Source of the DNA: F22 sp963678855
Lineage (GTDB): Bacteria; Bacteroidota; Bacteroidia; Bacteroidales; Bacteroidaceae
Direction: 5' to 3'
Assembly (NCBI GenBank): GCA_963678855.1
Contig: OY787448.1
Coordinates: 1,860,001 to 1,924,000 of the forward strand
DNA: 64,000 bases
Below the pieces are notes generated by a model. The model was not told the origin of the DNA, did not search any database, and saw nothing but the letters and a program-made list of their open reading frames with translations. The translations under genes were made by a program, and so were the position numbers. Shown here one piece after another: positions 8,351-17,031 of this stretch; positions within the stretch are counted from its first letter, which is position 1, and every line of letters begins with the position of its first letter.

Positions 8351-8740
8351 ATGGCAAAAAAACAAGCAGCAGCTAAGAAGAGAAATGTAAAAGTAGATGC
8401 AGTTGGACAACTTCATGTACACTCATCATTCAACAATATCATTGTCTCTCTAGCGAACAGTGAAGGACAAGTAATCTCTTGGTCATCTGCAGGTAAGATG
8501 GGTTTTAGAGGTTCTAAGAAGAATACTCCTTATGCAGCTCAAATGGCTGCACAAGATTGTGCTAAGGTAGCTTACGATCTAGGTCTTCGCAAAGTTAAGG
8601 CTTATGTAAAGGGACCTGGTAACGGTCGTGAATCAGCAATCCGTACTATACACGGTGCTGGTATCGAAGTTACAGAAATCGTTGATGTAACTCCACTTCC
8701 ACATAACGGATGTCGTCCTCCAAAACGTCGTCGCGTTTAA
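8351..8740 (+). CDS. rpsK: 30S ribosomal protein S11
   Basis: Ribosomal protein S11 (129 aa), part of the 30S platform around the mRNA path. Seen: GQLHVHSSFNNIIVSL, WSSAGKMGFRGSKKNTPYAA and the C-terminal TPLPHNGCRPPKRRRV, which is nearly invariant in the family. A 114-base spacer follows, the longest in the ribosomal cluster. Confidence 0.98.
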   Translation: MAKKQAAAKKRNVKVDAVGQLHVHSSFNNIIVSLANSEGQVISWSSAGKMGFRGSKKNTPYAAQMAAQDCAKVAYDLGLRKVKAYVKGPGNGRESAIRTIHGAGIEVTEIVDVTPLPHNGCRPPKRRRV

Positions 8741-8854
8741 TATTGTTTTCTTAATCAAAAGACTGTGCATTATTTAGTACTTGAATTGCATCTTCCTTCT
8801 CTGCAATTGCGGCTGCACCAAATATAGCACGGATTATAAACTAAATCAAAACAA
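8741..8854 (+). other. 114-base rpsK-rpsD spacer
   Basis: Longest gap in the ribosomal cluster. It contains short GC-containing repeats around GCAATTGCGGCTGCACC but no convincing TAnnTTTG box and no T-tract hairpin. In some bacteria S4 regulates the alpha operon through leader RNA, so a structured leader for rpsD is possible here; that is conjecture. Confidence 0.25.
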
Positions 8855-9460
8855 ATGGCTAGATATACTGGACCAAAAACAAGAATCGCTCGTAAATTCG
8901 GTGAGGGAATCTTCGGGCCTGATAAAGTGCTTTCTAAGAAAAATTACCCTCCTGGTCAGCACGGAAACTCACGTCGTCGCAAGACTTCGGAGTATGGTGT
9001 ACAATTGAAAGAGAAGCAAAAAGCTAAGTATACTTACGGTGTACTAGAAAAGCAATTCCGCAACCTCTTCAAGAAAGCAGCTACTTCTCACGGTATTACT
9101 GGTGAGGTACTTCTTCAACTTCTAGAAGGTCGTCTAGACAACGTAGTATTCCGTCTAGGTCTTGCTCCTACACGTGCAGCAGCACGTCAGCTAGTAGGTC
9201 ACCGTCACATCACTGTAGATGGTAAGGTGGTTAATATTCCTTCTTTTGCTGTTAAACCAGGTATGATCATCGCAGTTCGTGAGAAATCAAAGTCTCTTGA
9301 AGTGATCGATGCAGCCCTTGCAGGTTTTAACCACTCTAAGTATCCTTGGATCGAGTGGGATCAGAATTCTAAAAGCGGTAAGATGCTACACGTGCCAGAG
9401 CGTGCAGACATCCCTGAGAATATCAAAGAACAATTAATCGTAGAGTTGTACTCTAAATAA
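8855..9460 (+). CDS. rpsD: 30S ribosomal protein S4
   Basis: Ribosomal protein S4 (201 aa), an initiator of 30S assembly and, in some bacteria, a translational repressor of its operon. The start MARYTGPKTRIARKFGEG, the RLDNVVFRLGLAPTRAAARQ segment and the S4 RNA-binding domain around GHRHITVDGKVVNIPSFAVK are clear. It is followed 11 bases later by rpoA. Confidence 0.98.
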   Translation: MARYTGPKTRIARKFGEGIFGPDKVLSKKNYPPGQHGNSRRRKTSEYGVQLKEKQKAKYTYGVLEKQFRNLFKKAATSHGITGEVLLQLLEGRLDNVVFRLGLAPTRAAARQLVGHRHITVDGKVVNIPSFAVKPGMIIAVREKSKSLEVIDAALAGFNHSKYPWIEWDQNSKSGKMLHVPERADIPENIKEQLIVELYSK

Positions 9461-9471
9461 TAAGTAATTAC

Positions 9472-10464
9472 ATGGCGATATTAGCATTTCAACAACCCGA
9501 AAAGGTATTGATGCTGGAGTCTGAACCAAACTTCGGTAAGTTTGAGTTCCGTCCATTGGAACCTGGCTTCGGTATCACAGTAGGTAATGCTTTGCGTCGC
9601 ATACTTCTTTCCTCTCTAGAGGGGTTCGCTATCAACACCATCAAGATTGATGGTGTTGAGCACGAATTCGCAACTGTTCAAGGTGTGCGTGAAGATGTGA
9701 CAAACATTATCCTAAATTTGAAGCAAGTACGCTTCAAACAAATAGTCGATGAAATCTCTGAGGAGAAAGTCAGCATTACCGTCGATAAGGCTACTAAGTT
9801 TACGGCTGGTGATATCAGCAAGTACTTGACTGGCTTCGAAGTGTTAAATCCTGACCTGGTAATCTGTCATTTAGATAACTCTGCTCAATTGCAGATTGAT
9901 ATTACGATCAACAAAGGCCGTGGTTACGTGCCTGCGGAAGAGAATCGTGAGTATTGCACAGATGTCAATGTACTACCTATCGATTCTATTTATACCCCAA
10001 TTCGAAATGTGAAGTATCAGGTTGAGAACTTCCGTGTAGAGCAAAAGACTGACTATGAAAAGCTTGTGCTCGAAATCAGTACGGACGGTTCAATCAATCC
10101 GAAAGACGCTTTGAAAGAAGCAGCTAAGATTTTGATTCATCACTTCATGTTGTTCTCTGATGAGAAGATTTCTCTTGAGACAACTAGCATGGATGCTAAT
10201 GAAGAGTTTGACGAAGAAGTACTTCGTATGCGTCAAAAGTTACAGCAAAAACTTACAGACCTAGATTTGTCTGTTCGTGCGCTTAACTGTTTGAAGGCTG
10301 CTGAAGTAGAAACTCTTGGTGACCTAGTTCAATTCAACAAGAACGACTTACTTAAGTTTCGTAACTTTGGTAAGAAGTCTCTTACTGAGCTTGATGAGTT
10401 GCTAGACAATCTGGGACTTTCTTTCGGTACTGATATTTCAAAATATAAATTAGAAAAAGAGTAA
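9472..10464 (+). CDS. rpoA: RNA polymerase alpha subunit
   Basis: RNA polymerase alpha subunit (330 aa). The N-terminal assembly domain (about 1-230) includes FGKFEFRPLEPGFGITVGNA and LRRILLSSLEG; the C-terminal domain (about 250-320) carries the helix-hairpin-helix-like segment LKAAEVETLGDLVQFNKNDL used for DNA and activator contacts. Length and order (rpsD, rpoA, rplQ) are standard. Confidence 0.98.
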   Translation: MAILAFQQPEKVLMLESEPNFGKFEFRPLEPGFGITVGNALRRILLSSLEGFAINTIKIDGVEHEFATVQGVREDVTNIILNLKQVRFKQIVDEISEEKVSITVDKATKFTAGDISKYLTGFEVLNPDLVICHLDNSAQLQIDITINKGRGYVPAEENREYCTDVNVLPIDSIYTPIRNVKYQVENFRVEQKTDYEKLVLEISTDGSINPKDALKEAAKILIHHFMLFSDEKISLETTSMDANEEFDEEVLRMRQKLQQKLTDLDLSVRALNCLKAAEVETLGDLVQFNKNDLLKFRNFGKKSLTELDELLDNLGLSFGTDISKYKLEKE

Positions 10465-10467
10465 AAG

Positions 10468-10950
10468 ATGAGACATAATAAAAAATTCAACCATCTAGGT
10501 CGTACTGCGTCGCACCGTGCAGCTATGCTTTCAAACATGGCATGCTCTCTTATCAAGCACAAGCGTATCAACACGACTGTAGCTAAGGCTAAGGCTCTTA
10601 AGATGTATGTAGAGCCACTCCTTACAAAAACTAAGCAGGATACTACTGCCAACCGTCGTGTAGTTTTTCGCTACCTTCAAGATAAGGAAGTTGTTACTGA
10701 ACTTTTCCGTGAAGTAGCAGTTAAGATCGCAAATCGTCCAGGTGGATACACTCGTATCATTAAGACTGGTAACCGTCTAGGTGACAACGCAGAAATGTGT
10801 TTCATCGAGTTGGTAGACTACAACGAAAACATGGCGAAGGCTGTAGAAGCTAAGAAAACTCGTCGTAGCCGTCGTAGAAAGTCTGAAGAAGCAGCTGTTG
10901 AAGCTCCAGAGGCTCAAGCTCCTGCAACAGAAGAAGCTGCAGCAGAGTAA
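10468..10950 (+). CDS. rplQ: 50S ribosomal protein L17
   Basis: Ribosomal protein L17 (160 aa). The conserved core MRHNKKFNHLGRTASHRAAM to about residue 120 is followed by a low-complexity tail rich in Ala and Glu (EEAAVEAPEAQAPATEEA), a lineage-specific extension. Last gene of the ribosomal cluster; a terminator hairpin follows at 10977. Confidence 0.97.
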   Translation: MRHNKKFNHLGRTASHRAAMLSNMACSLIKHKRINTTVAKAKALKMYVEPLLTKTKQDTTANRRVVFRYLQDKEVVTELFREVAVKIANRPGGYTRIIKTGNRLGDNAEMCFIELVDYNENMAKAVEAKKTRRSRRRKSEEAAVEAPEAQAPATEEAAAE

Positions 10951-10975
10951 TACATACTCTACTGTAACACAATAT

Positions 10976-11010
10976 GAAAGGAGGATACCATTAGGTGTCC
11001 TCCTTTTTTG
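10976..11010 (+). terminator. Intrinsic terminator after rplQ
   Basis: Hairpin with arms AAAGGAGGATACC and GGTGTCCTCC running into a T-tract. It closes the ribosomal protein transcript. Confidence 0.85.
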
Positions 11011-11062
11011 TATAAAAACTGTTTTTTTTAAATTGTGTCTAGGACAATTGCTGATTTATCCC

Positions 11063-11070
11063 TATCTTTG
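11063..11070 (+). promoter_or_regulatory. -7 box upstream of sppA
   Basis: TATCTTTG matches the Bacteroidota -7 consensus TAnnTTTG, about 87 bases before sppA. A well-spaced -33 TTTG is not evident, so strength is uncertain. Confidence 0.5.
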
Positions 11071-11156
11071 TTCTGGGTGAAATAGCTTCAAATCTGTGTG
11101 CTTTCAGCTATTTCATAGAAATTTTTATTATTAACTCAGTTCTAACTATTCCCTTT

Positions 11157-12962
11157 ATGAAAGATTTTTTTAAAATGCTTTTAGCGGTGGTTGTCGGCTT
11201 CTTTGTGACTGGCATCCTGTGTGTTTTTTTGTTTTTTGTATCTGTTGCTGGTATGGTAGCGGCAATGGGCAGTGCGGATAAAGCTGCTGATATCGCTGAG
11301 CATTCTGTGATGAAGATTAAGTTTAACGGCCCATTGGTGGAACGTACCACGAGTGATCCTACTGAAGAATTGCTTCAAAAGTTAGCTAACCCATCAGCGC
11401 GCGATATCAAGAAAACGTCTCTTGTAGAACTGACGAAAGCTATTCGATTAGCTAAAACAAACGACAATATAGATGCCATCTTTATGGATATCAAGTCGCT
11501 AAGTTCAGGTATTGCTTCACTAGAAGAACTACGTGCAGCTTTAGTTGATTTCAAAGAATCAGCAAAGCCAATTTACTGTTACGCTGATAGCTATAGTCAA
11601 GGTGCATATTATCTTGCTTCTGTAGCCGATGAATTGAGTGTCAATCCACAAGGTGGTGTTGAATGGAAAGGTCTTGCAGCTACTACAATGTATCTGAAAG
11701 ATGTGTATGCTAAGATTGGTGTTAAAATGAATGTCTTCAAGGTTGGTGACTTTAAATCTGCTGTTGAACCATTCACACGTACAGATATGAGCCAACCAAA
11801 TAGATTGCAGACTTCCGTTTTTCTGTCTGAAATTTGGTCTCGGTTTAAAGCAGGTGTTTCTTCTCAGCGAAATTTGTCTGATACAACTTTGGATAGTCTT
11901 GCTAACTCAGCCATCTTTATGAAGGACGCCAAAGAACTTGTAGCATGTAATCTTGTAGACACCTTGATTTACCGTGGTGACCTAAAAGAATATATCCGTT
12001 CCAAGATGGGTGTTGAAGATGAAGAAAAGAAAGTACCAATGGCTTCACCATATGATGTGGCACATCAAAAGGTCGAAGAGCTTGATATGAGTGGTCAAGT
12101 TATAGCTGTTTACTATGCAGTTGGTGCAATTGATGATTCAGGTATGACTATGGGTGAAGAAGGCATCAATTCTGAGAAAGTGGTGCGTGATTTGCGAAAA
12201 CTAGAAAAGGATGAGGATGTGAAGGCCGTAGTACTTCGTGTTAATTCTCCTGGTGGTAGTGCTTATGGGTCAGAGCAAATGTGGAGAGCTATTAGTAAAC
12301 TAAAAGCAGAAAAGCCTGTTATCGTTTCAATGGGTAACTATGCTGCATCTGGTGGATACTATATGTCTTGTAATGCTGACTGTATCGTAGCTCAGCCAAC
12401 TACATTGACAGGTTCTATTGGTATTTTTGGCATAGTTCCATCTGCTGAGGAGCTTGCAGGTAAAGTTGGCCTACATTTTGATGGTGTAGAAACAAATGAA
12501 TATGCCAACTTTGGTAGTATGGCTACAGTAGCGCAAGGGATGAATAGCCAAGAAAAGGTGTTGATACAAAAAGCTATTGAGCGTGGCTATGAATTGTTCA
12601 CCACAAGATGTGCAGATGGTCGAGGTATGACTATTGATTCCTTAAAGGCTGTTGCAAGTGGACGTGTTTGGACTGGTGCTAAAGCTAAAGATATTGGTCT
12701 GGTTGACGAGTTAGGTGGGCTGCAAGCAGCTATCGAAATTGCTGCTAAAAAAGCAGAAATCGAAAAATACGCTGTTGTTGCACACCCTGCAAAGAAGACT
12801 GTGTTAGAAAGTCTTTTGGATGACGGCCCATCTGCCATGGTTGAAACATATATGGCAAAGCTACAACTAGGTAGCTTGTACCCAGTATACGCCCAAATGA
12901 AGCATGTTGGTGAAATCGAACCTATCCAGGCAAGACTACCAATGAATATGATCATCGAGTAA
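11157..12962 (+). CDS. sppA: Signal peptide peptidase SppA (67K type)
   Basis: SppA (601 aa), a membrane-anchored Ser/Lys protease that degrades signal peptides left after export. One N-terminal membrane segment (about residues 5-35) is followed by two tandem ClpP-like domains. The general-base Lys lies in VGDFKSAVEPFTR (K200) and the nucleophilic Ser in GNYAASGGYYMS (S398), the arrangement known for the E. coli enzyme. It begins a likely transcript continuing into lpxK, a nucleoside phosphorylase gene and thiL; lpxK starts one base after its stop codon. Confidence 0.96.
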   Translation: MKDFFKMLLAVVVGFFVTGILCVFLFFVSVAGMVAAMGSADKAADIAEHSVMKIKFNGPLVERTTSDPTEELLQKLANPSARDIKKTSLVELTKAIRLAKTNDNIDAIFMDIKSLSSGIASLEELRAALVDFKESAKPIYCYADSYSQGAYYLASVADELSVNPQGGVEWKGLAATTMYLKDVYAKIGVKMNVFKVGDFKSAVEPFTRTDMSQPNRLQTSVFLSEIWSRFKAGVSSQRNLSDTTLDSLANSAIFMKDAKELVACNLVDTLIYRGDLKEYIRSKMGVEDEEKKVPMASPYDVAHQKVEELDMSGQVIAVYYAVGAIDDSGMTMGEEGINSEKVVRDLRKLEKDEDVKAVVLRVNSPGGSAYGSEQMWRAISKLKAEKPVIVSMGNYAASGGYYMSCNADCIVAQPTTLTGSIGIFGIVPSAEELAGKVGLHFDGVETNEYANFGSMATVAQGMNSQEKVLIQKAIERGYELFTTRCADGRGMTIDSLKAVASGRVWTGAKAKDIGLVDELGGLQAAIEIAAKKAEIEKYAVVAHPAKKTVLESLLDDGPSAMVETYMAKLQLGSLYPVYAQMKHVGEIEPIQARLPMNMIIE

Positions 12963-12963
12963 A

Positions 12964-14079
12964 ATGAGTAATAAGAAAAAACATATCAACCTTTCATTGT
13001 TGCCTCTAGCTGTACTATATCAGATAGGGGTAGCAATCCGCAACTGGCTGTATGATTTTGGAATACTAAAGAGTAGAAGCTTTGATATCCCTATTATAAG
13101 TCTCGGAAATTTGACAGCAGGTGGTACTGGTAAGACGCCTCATGCCGAATATCTAATACGTTTGCTTAAAGATAAGTTTGAAGTAGCGCTTTTGTCCCGT
13201 GGCTACAAACGCAAAACGAGTGGCTATATTTTGTCCACTCCTGATAGTACTGCAAACCAGATTGGTGATGAACCATGTCAAATGAAAAAGAAGTTTCCAA
13301 TGGTTCAGGTGGCGGTAGATGCAAACCGATGTGAGGGGATAGACCGCTTATGTGCACTGGATGATCCAAAAATTGAAGTGATTCTTCTAGATGATGCTTA
13401 TCAACACAGAAAGGTTGAACCAGGGGTCAATATTTTATTGACTGATTACAATAATCTTTTTTCTGACGACTATATGCTACCTGCTGGTAGACTTCGTGAG
13501 CCTGCAGGCCGAAAGGATAGGGCAGATGTTGTCATTGTGACTAAGACACCTCAAAACATCAAGCCGATGGATTTGCGTGTGATTAGTACTAAACTTCAGC
13601 TTAAACCCTTTCAAAAACTATATTTTTCAACTTTTGATTACGGTCAATTGGTGTCTATGGGAGATAGTCAACAGACGTATCCGAGAGCTGAGATTAAAAC
13701 AAACGATCAAGTGTTGTTGTTGACAGGTATTGCGGATCCTAAGACAATCACTGAAGAGATAAAATCATATACATCTAATGTTGAGATAATGGCATTTGGT
13801 GACCATCATCATTATTCTAAGACAGATATTCAAAAAGTGTATCTGAACTTCAAGAAAATGATTGAAAAAGGTGAAGAAGGTGCTCGTGTGTGGGTTGTTA
13901 CTACAGAGAAAGACGCAGCACGATTATTGAGTATGACTTTGCCAGAAGATATGTTGATGCATATGTATATGCTTCCTATTGAGGTGAAGATAATGAATAA
14001 CGAACAAGAATCATTTAACCAATATATAATTAACTATGTTACAACGAATAAAAGAGACGGCATCTTATCTTCAAGGTAA
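12964..14079 (+). CDS. lpxK: Tetraacyldisaccharide 4'-kinase
   Basis: LpxK (371 aa) phosphorylates the 4' position of the lipid A disaccharide precursor at the inner membrane. The N-terminal hydrophobic region (about 8-30) and the P-loop variant ISLGNLTAGGTGKTPHAEYL are characteristic, followed by ALLSRGYKRKTSGY and LLDDAYQHRKVEPGVNILL. Its end overlaps the next gene by 44 bases in another frame, suggesting coupled translation. Length is usual. Confidence 0.96.
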   Translation: MSNKKKHINLSLLPLAVLYQIGVAIRNWLYDFGILKSRSFDIPIISLGNLTAGGTGKTPHAEYLIRLLKDKFEVALLSRGYKRKTSGYILSTPDSTANQIGDEPCQMKKKFPMVQVAVDANRCEGIDRLCALDDPKIEVILLDDAYQHRKVEPGVNILLTDYNNLFSDDYMLPAGRLREPAGRKDRADVVIVTKTPQNIKPMDLRVISTKLQLKPFQKLYFSTFDYGQLVSMGDSQQTYPRAEIKTNDQVLLLTGIADPKTITEEIKSYTSNVEIMAFGDHHHYSKTDIQKVYLNFKKMIEKGEEGARVWVVTTEKDAARLLSMTLPEDMLMHMYMLPIEVKIMNNEQESFNQYIINYVTTNKRDGILSSR

Positions 14080-14842
14080 GATGAATACAGCACCTGAGAC
14101 AGCTATTATCTTAGGATCTGGTCTAGGTAAGCTTGTTGATGAAATCAAAATTTCTTCAGAAATATCTTATGAGGAGATTCCTAGCTTTCCAGTATCTACT
14201 GTTGAAGGTCACAGTGGTAAGCTCATCTTCGGTACTTTGGGTGGTAAAGAGATTATGGCCATGCAAGGACGCTTTCACTATTATGAAGGATATGACATGT
14301 GCGATGTGACTTTCCCTATCCGTGTAATGAAAGAACTAGGTATAAAAAACCTATTTGTATCCAATGCAGCTGGTGGTACCAATGCAGATTTTGAAATCGG
14401 TGATTTGATGCTTATCAACGATCATATAAACTTCTTCCCAGAACACCCATTGCGTGGTAAGAATCTATATGGTGACCGTTTTCCAGATATGAGCGAACCA
14501 TATGATAAAGAATATTTGAAGCTAGCTAAAGAAATTGCAGCTGAATTGAATATCCCAGTGCAAGAAGGTGTGTATCTTGGTACACAAGGTCCTACTTTTG
14601 AAACTCCTGCTGAATACCGTATGTTTGGTCGTTGGGGAGCTGACGCGGTAGGTATGTCTACAGTGCCTGAAGTGATTATCGCTAAGCATGCTAAGATGCG
14701 TGTCTTTGGTGTATCAGTAATTACTGATTTAGGTGTTGATGGTAAAATCGTTGAAGTATCTCACGAAGAAGTGCAAGTTGCTGCTGAAGCTGCACAACCA
14801 AAGATGTCGGCTATCATGCGCGAATTGATTCAGCGTATCTAA
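14036..14842 (+). CDS. Purine nucleoside phosphorylase
   Basis: Trimeric-type purine nucleoside phosphorylase (268 aa), which splits guanosine and inosine with phosphate to base and ribose 1-phosphate. Seen: phosphate-binding IILGSGLGKLVDEI, VEGHSGKLIFGT, MQGRFHYYEGYD, the base-site region GVYLGTQGPTFETPAEYR and GADAVGMSTVPEVIIAKH. The ATG at 14036 lies inside lpxK but gives the family's usual N-terminal helix. It offers salvage of purine nucleosides, which could connect with the nuclease locus further along; that link is inference. The symbol varies (punA, deoD-like), so none is assigned. Confidence 0.94.
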   Translation: MLQRIKETASYLQGKMNTAPETAIILGSGLGKLVDEIKISSEISYEEIPSFPVSTVEGHSGKLIFGTLGGKEIMAMQGRFHYYEGYDMCDVTFPIRVMKELGIKNLFVSNAAGGTNADFEIGDLMLINDHINFFPEHPLRGKNLYGDRFPDMSEPYDKEYLKLAKEIAAELNIPVQEGVYLGTQGPTFETPAEYRMFGRWGADAVGMSTVPEVIIAKHAKMRVFGVSVITDLGVDGKIVEVSHEEVQVAAEAAQPKMSAIMRELIQRI

Positions 14843-14857
14843 TATTTAAAGAATTGT

Positions 14858-15952
14858 ATGCGAACAGAAATTGCTACACTCGGTGAGTTTGGTCTAATTA
14901 ACCACCTCACTAAAGATATGGACATCCAGCAGTCATCTACCCACAAAGGGGTAGGTGATGATGCTGCTGTTCTTAACCCAACAGAAGGGATGCAAACTTT
15001 AGTCACAACTGACTTGTTGATGGAGGGAGTGCATTTCGATTTGACTTATGTGCCACTTAAGCATTTGGGGTATAAAGCCGCTATGGTTAACTTAAGTGAT
15101 ATTTATGCGATGAACGGATACCCCAAACAAATTACTGTATCTCTTGCTATTAGTAAGCGTTTCAGTGTGGAAGACATCGAAGTCTTGTATTCTGGTATCC
15201 GTCTAGCCTGCGCACAGCACAAAGTGGACATCATAGGTGGGGATACCACATCGTCTCTTACAGGATTGGCTATTAGTATCACTTGTATAGGTGAAGCTGC
15301 TGTCAACGAAGTGGTATATCGTCATGGTGCTAAGCCAACCGATTTGCTTTGTGTAAGCGGCGATTTAGGAGCTGCCTATGCTGGTCTTCAACTTTTGGAA
15401 CGAGAAAAGATGGTATTCCAAGGTCAAGAAGGCTCCGAAGATATGCAACCAGATTGGTCAGGTAAAGAATACTTGCTTGAGAGACAATTAAAACCAGAGG
15501 CTCGTAGAGATGTGATTGATAGACTGCGTCAAGTAGGAGTCACTCCAACATCTATGATAGATATCAGTGATGGTTTATCAAGTGAGATCTTACATATTTG
15601 TAGTGATAGCAAAGTCGGTTGTCGTCTATACGAAGAGAAAATTCCTATTGACTACTTAACAGCAGTTCAAGCGGAAGAGTTCAATATGAACTTATCTACC
15701 TTTGCTCTGAATGGTGGTGAAGACTATGAATTGCTTTTCACTGTACCTCTTTCTGCTCATCCTACAATGGAAGAAATGGAAGAAGTCAAAGTCATTGGAT
15801 ATATTACAGAAGATAAGCTAGGCTCATTCATGGTGACTCGTGATGGACAAGAATTTGAGCTAAATGCTCAAGGCTGGAATCCACTTCAAGGAGGACCTAT
15901 GAAAGAGGAAAAAGAGAATCAGAATTCTCCAGAAGAGCAAGAAGAGGGATAA
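14858..15952 (+). CDS. thiL: Thiamine-monophosphate kinase
   Basis: ThiL (364 aa) phosphorylates thiamine monophosphate to the active diphosphate. The PurM-like fold is recognised by GEFGLINHLTKDM at the N-terminus, the GVGDDAAVL metal/ATP motif, TTDLLMEGVHFDL, and ISDGLSSEILHIC and FALNGGEDYELLFTV in the C-terminal half. The last 20 or so residues are an acidic, low-complexity tail. It lies 15 bases after the nucleoside phosphorylase gene and is the last gene of the sppA transcript. Confidence 0.95.
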   Translation: MRTEIATLGEFGLINHLTKDMDIQQSSTHKGVGDDAAVLNPTEGMQTLVTTDLLMEGVHFDLTYVPLKHLGYKAAMVNLSDIYAMNGYPKQITVSLAISKRFSVEDIEVLYSGIRLACAQHKVDIIGGDTTSSLTGLAISITCIGEAAVNEVVYRHGAKPTDLLCVSGDLGAAYAGLQLLEREKMVFQGQEGSEDMQPDWSGKEYLLERQLKPEARRDVIDRLRQVGVTPTSMIDISDGLSSEILHICSDSKVGCRLYEEKIPIDYLTAVQAEEFNMNLSTFALNGGEDYELLFTVPLSAHPTMEEMEEVKVIGYITEDKLGSFMVTRDGQEFELNAQGWNPLQGGPMKEEKENQNSPEEQEEG

Positions 15953-15986
15953 AATTGCGCCATTTGGCAAAAAAGACGCTATAAAA

Positions 15987-16017
15987 TTTGTACTCTAGGA
16001 AATTATTCGTACCTTTG
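15987..16017 (+). promoter_or_regulatory. tRNA-Phe promoter
   Basis: TTTG at 15987-15990 and TACCTTTG at 16010-16017 with a 19-base spacer: an exact Bacteroidota -33/-7 promoter, 16 bases before the first tRNA. The bases after the -7 box (GCATCCGC) recur at the rRNA promoters. Confidence 0.85.
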
Positions 16018-16033
16018 CATCCGCAATAAGCAA

Positions 16034-16106
16034 GGTGCCATAGCTCAGTTGGTAGAGCAAAGGACTGAAAATCCTTGTGTCCCCGGTTCGATTCCTGGTG
16101 GCACCA
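16034..16106 (+). tRNA. tRNA-Phe (GAA), copy 1
   Basis: A 73-nt cloverleaf with 7-bp acceptor (GGTGCCA / TGGCACC), discriminator A, the D arm TAGCTCAGTTGGTAGAGCA, anticodon GAA in ACTGAAAATC and T arm GGTTCGATTCC. No encoded CCA continues the tail (genome reads A then CGCT). Confidence 0.97.
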
Positions 16107-16122
16107 CGCTTGTTACCTTGGA

Positions 16123-16195
16123 GGTGCCATAGCTCAGTTGGTAGAGCAAAGGACTGAAAATCCTTGTGTCCCCGGTTCGATTCCTGGTGGCACCA
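16123..16195 (+). tRNA. tRNA-Phe (GAA), copy 2
   Basis: Identical in sequence to copy 1 and 16 bases downstream of it, so the two are processed from one transcript. Anticodon GAA. Confidence 0.97.
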
Positions 16196-16210
16196 CACTC
16201 CAAAATAGTG

Positions 16211-16246
16211 AAAAGGATATACTTGAAAAGGTATATCCTTTTTTTA
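16211..16246 (+). terminator. Intrinsic terminator after tRNA-Phe pair
   Basis: A 12-bp perfect stem (AAAAGGATATAC / GTATATCCTTTT) with an 8-base loop, followed by T residues. It ends 24 bases before the nucleosidase start, so part of the nucleosidase expression may depend on read-through. Confidence 0.85.
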
Positions 16247-16269
16247 TATACCTAATTATATTTACGACT

Positions 16270-16944
16270 ATGATTGCAATTATTGGCGCTATGGAGGTAG
16301 AGGTGCAGAACCTGTTATCTCAAGCGAAAGAAGTTGAAAATGTCACTATACAAGGACATGTGTTTTACAAAGCTGTGCTTTGCGACCATCAGGTCGTGAT
16401 TACTCAATTGGGAATTGGTAAAGTCAATGCTTCTATCAATTTGACTTTGATGCTTTCACATTTTGATATTCACTACATTATCAACACTGGTATTGCTGGT
16501 GGTTTAAAACCACTTCAGATTAATGATGTTATTGTGTCTGACCGTATTTACTATTACGATGTGGATATTCAGTTTTTTGGTTATCAATATGGTCAAGTGG
16601 CTGGCGAACCACAATATTATCAATCGTCTCTTGTCTTAAAGCAATTCGTGCATGAATCTCCAATTGATTGTAGGGTTGCTCATGTGTGTAGTGGAGATAA
16701 GTTTGTGACTTCAGTCGACTTGTTGAAAGACATCTTGATGGTCAATCCAGATATTTCTGTAGCTGATATGGAATCGGCGGCGTTGGCACATGTAGCTCAC
16801 CGCTTTGGTATTCCATTCTTAGTTATTCGTAGTATTTCGGATATTGTGAATGATGATAACCAGCTGGAAAAATATAACGAAAAAGAAAGTGCCGCCAAGG
16901 CGCAGAAGATTTTGTTGGATGTGTTGTCTCATATTCAAGACTAA
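16270..16944 (+). CDS. mtnN: 5'-methylthioadenosine/S-adenosylhomocysteine nucleosidase
   Basis: MTA/SAH nucleosidase (224 aa from this start), which hydrolyses methylthioadenosine, SAH and 5'-deoxyadenosine to adenine and a thioribose-type product. The start MIAIIGAMEVEVQNLL is the standard N-terminus with the catalytic Glu; TGIAGGL, VSDRIYYYDVDI, ADMESAALAHVAH and the catalytic Asp in IRSISDI follow. The frame stays open upstream through the second tRNA, but that extension encodes tRNA sequence and is rejected. A strong hairpin at 16964 separates it from the convergent repressor gene. Confidence 0.94.
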   Translation: MIAIIGAMEVEVQNLLSQAKEVENVTIQGHVFYKAVLCDHQVVITQLGIGKVNASINLTLMLSHFDIHYIINTGIAGGLKPLQINDVIVSDRIYYYDVDIQFFGYQYGQVAGEPQYYQSSLVLKQFVHESPIDCRVAHVCSGDKFVTSVDLLKDILMVNPDISVADMESAALAHVAHRFGIPFLVIRSISDIVNDDNQLEKYNEKESAAKAQKILLDVLSHIQD

Positions 16945-16963
16945 TGTACTAAATTATAATATG

Positions 16964-17013
16964 CAGGAAACAGGCTCGATTTTACTAAGTGGTAAAATCG
17001 AGCCTGTTTCCTG
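16964..17013. terminator. Long bidirectional terminator hairpin
   Basis: Two perfectly complementary 22-base arms (16964-16985 and 16992-17013) around a 6-base loop lie between the nucleosidase gene (plus) and the repressor gene (minus). AT-rich flanks supply U-rich tails on either strand, so it can terminate both convergent transcripts. Confidence 0.8.
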
Positions 17014-17031
17014 TATAATTATATATGCAAA

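Noticed and set aside
16075..16269. N-terminal extension of the nucleosidase through tRNA-Phe
   Set aside because: It translates tRNA and terminator sequence; the family N-terminus begins at 16270.
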